Translations under genes and position numbers: made by a program
The notes under the pieces: generated by a model
The model's input: only the letters and a program-made list of their open reading frames with translations
Database searches by the model: none
Told to the model about the DNA's origin: nothing
NCBI GenBank assembly: GCA_041744735.1
Contig: JBGTKH010000413.1
Coordinates: 1-5,552 of the forward strand
Direction of reading: 5' to 3'
Length of the DNA: 5,552 bases
Origin: JBGTKH01 sp041744735
GTDB lineage: Bacteria; Planctomycetota; Planctomycetia; Pirellulales; Pirellulaceae
Shown: piece by piece, positions 5,388 through 5,552 of the stretch
Numbering within the stretch: the first letter of the stretch is position 1
Layout of the letters: each line of letters opens with the position of its first letter

Positions 5388-5506
5388 ACTGTCCCAGATA
5401 GCTGAAACACGATAATATCCTGCCGCGAGATTTTGCGACGAATCGAATTCGCGAACCTCCGGTAGTGTCCCAACATTGTGTTGCTAACGAGAATGAACGG
5501 AGGGTG
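5388..5506. other. intergenic, no recognisable gene
   Basis: No plausible coding frame, RNA gene or promoter can be supported on either strand. The stretch is less GC-rich than the genes around it. Together with the small ORF before it and the hairpin repeat after it, it makes up the 322-bp end of the window after DUF1501. Confidence 0.5.
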
Positions 5507-5552
5507 GCTGGGGCTGAGTCCGCGTAGCCCCAGCTTGCAACGTACTGGGGCT
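5507..5552 (+). repeat. GC-rich hairpin repeat, with a further arm copy at the window edge
   Basis: GCTGGGGCT (5507-5515) and AGCCCCAGC (5526-5534) form a perfect 9-bp stem over a 10-base loop. The arm sequence recurs as CTGGGGCT at 5545-5552, so the element continues past the right edge. No T-run follows the stem. This looks like another planctomycete REP-like dispersed repeat rather than a classical terminator. Confidence 0.65.

Noticed and set aside
5150..5476. minus-strand open frame at the end of the window
   Set aside because: It overlaps the DUF1501 3' end and the small helical ORF; its Ser/Arg-rich product matches nothing I know.

Overview
The window looks like chromosomal DNA of a planctomycete (Planctomycetota, probably Pirellulales-like). 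This rests on gene families rather than a marker gene. It has a DUF1559 pseudopilin-like protein with the 'NPYESP' N-terminus, a Tat-exported DUF1501 protein, a small 'YPVKGKVTFKDG' lipoprotein, a relic of a DUF1080 (3-keto-disaccharide hydrolase) gene, and many hairpin-rich dispersed repeats between genes. Coding sequence is GC-rich, and two of the five main genes appear to use GTG starts.

Layout, left to right. On the minus strand, 1-319 is the N-terminal part of a DUF1559 protein that runs off the left edge. The gap 320-703 holds gene debris on the minus strand (a DUF1080 relic and an unrecognised 51-codon open frame), then a 37-bp palindromic repeat whose last 17 bp are duplicated in tandem. 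On the plus strand follow an ABC-2-type ATPase (716-1639) with no permease after it, a 38-bp tandem repeat array able to fold as a three-way junction (1678-1842), an enolase-superfamily enzyme (1865-3217), a lipoprotein 15 bp downstream of it (3233-3658), a second inverted copy of the 37-bp repeat (3662-3698), a DUF1501 protein (3779-5230), a small helical ORF or C-terminal fragment (5244-5387), and a terminal GC-rich hairpin repeat (5507-5534).

How the genes may work together. The enolase-family enzyme and the lipoprotein are close enough, with a good ribosome-binding site, to form a two-gene operon. The ABC ATPase is an orphan here: its end overlaps an ATGA start-stop junction of the kind that usually begins a coupled permease, but that frame closes after seven codons and repeat DNA follows. 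DUF1501 appears monocistronic and lacks the DUF1549/DUF1553 cytochrome partner that usually accompanies this family. Overall this is an ordinary planctomycete gene neighbourhood marked by repeat insertion and gene decay. I see no convincing new defence or mobile system. The most unusual items are the cloverleaf-like tandem array, the 37-bp inverted repeats bracketing a three-gene segment, and the chimeric gene debris at 377-600.
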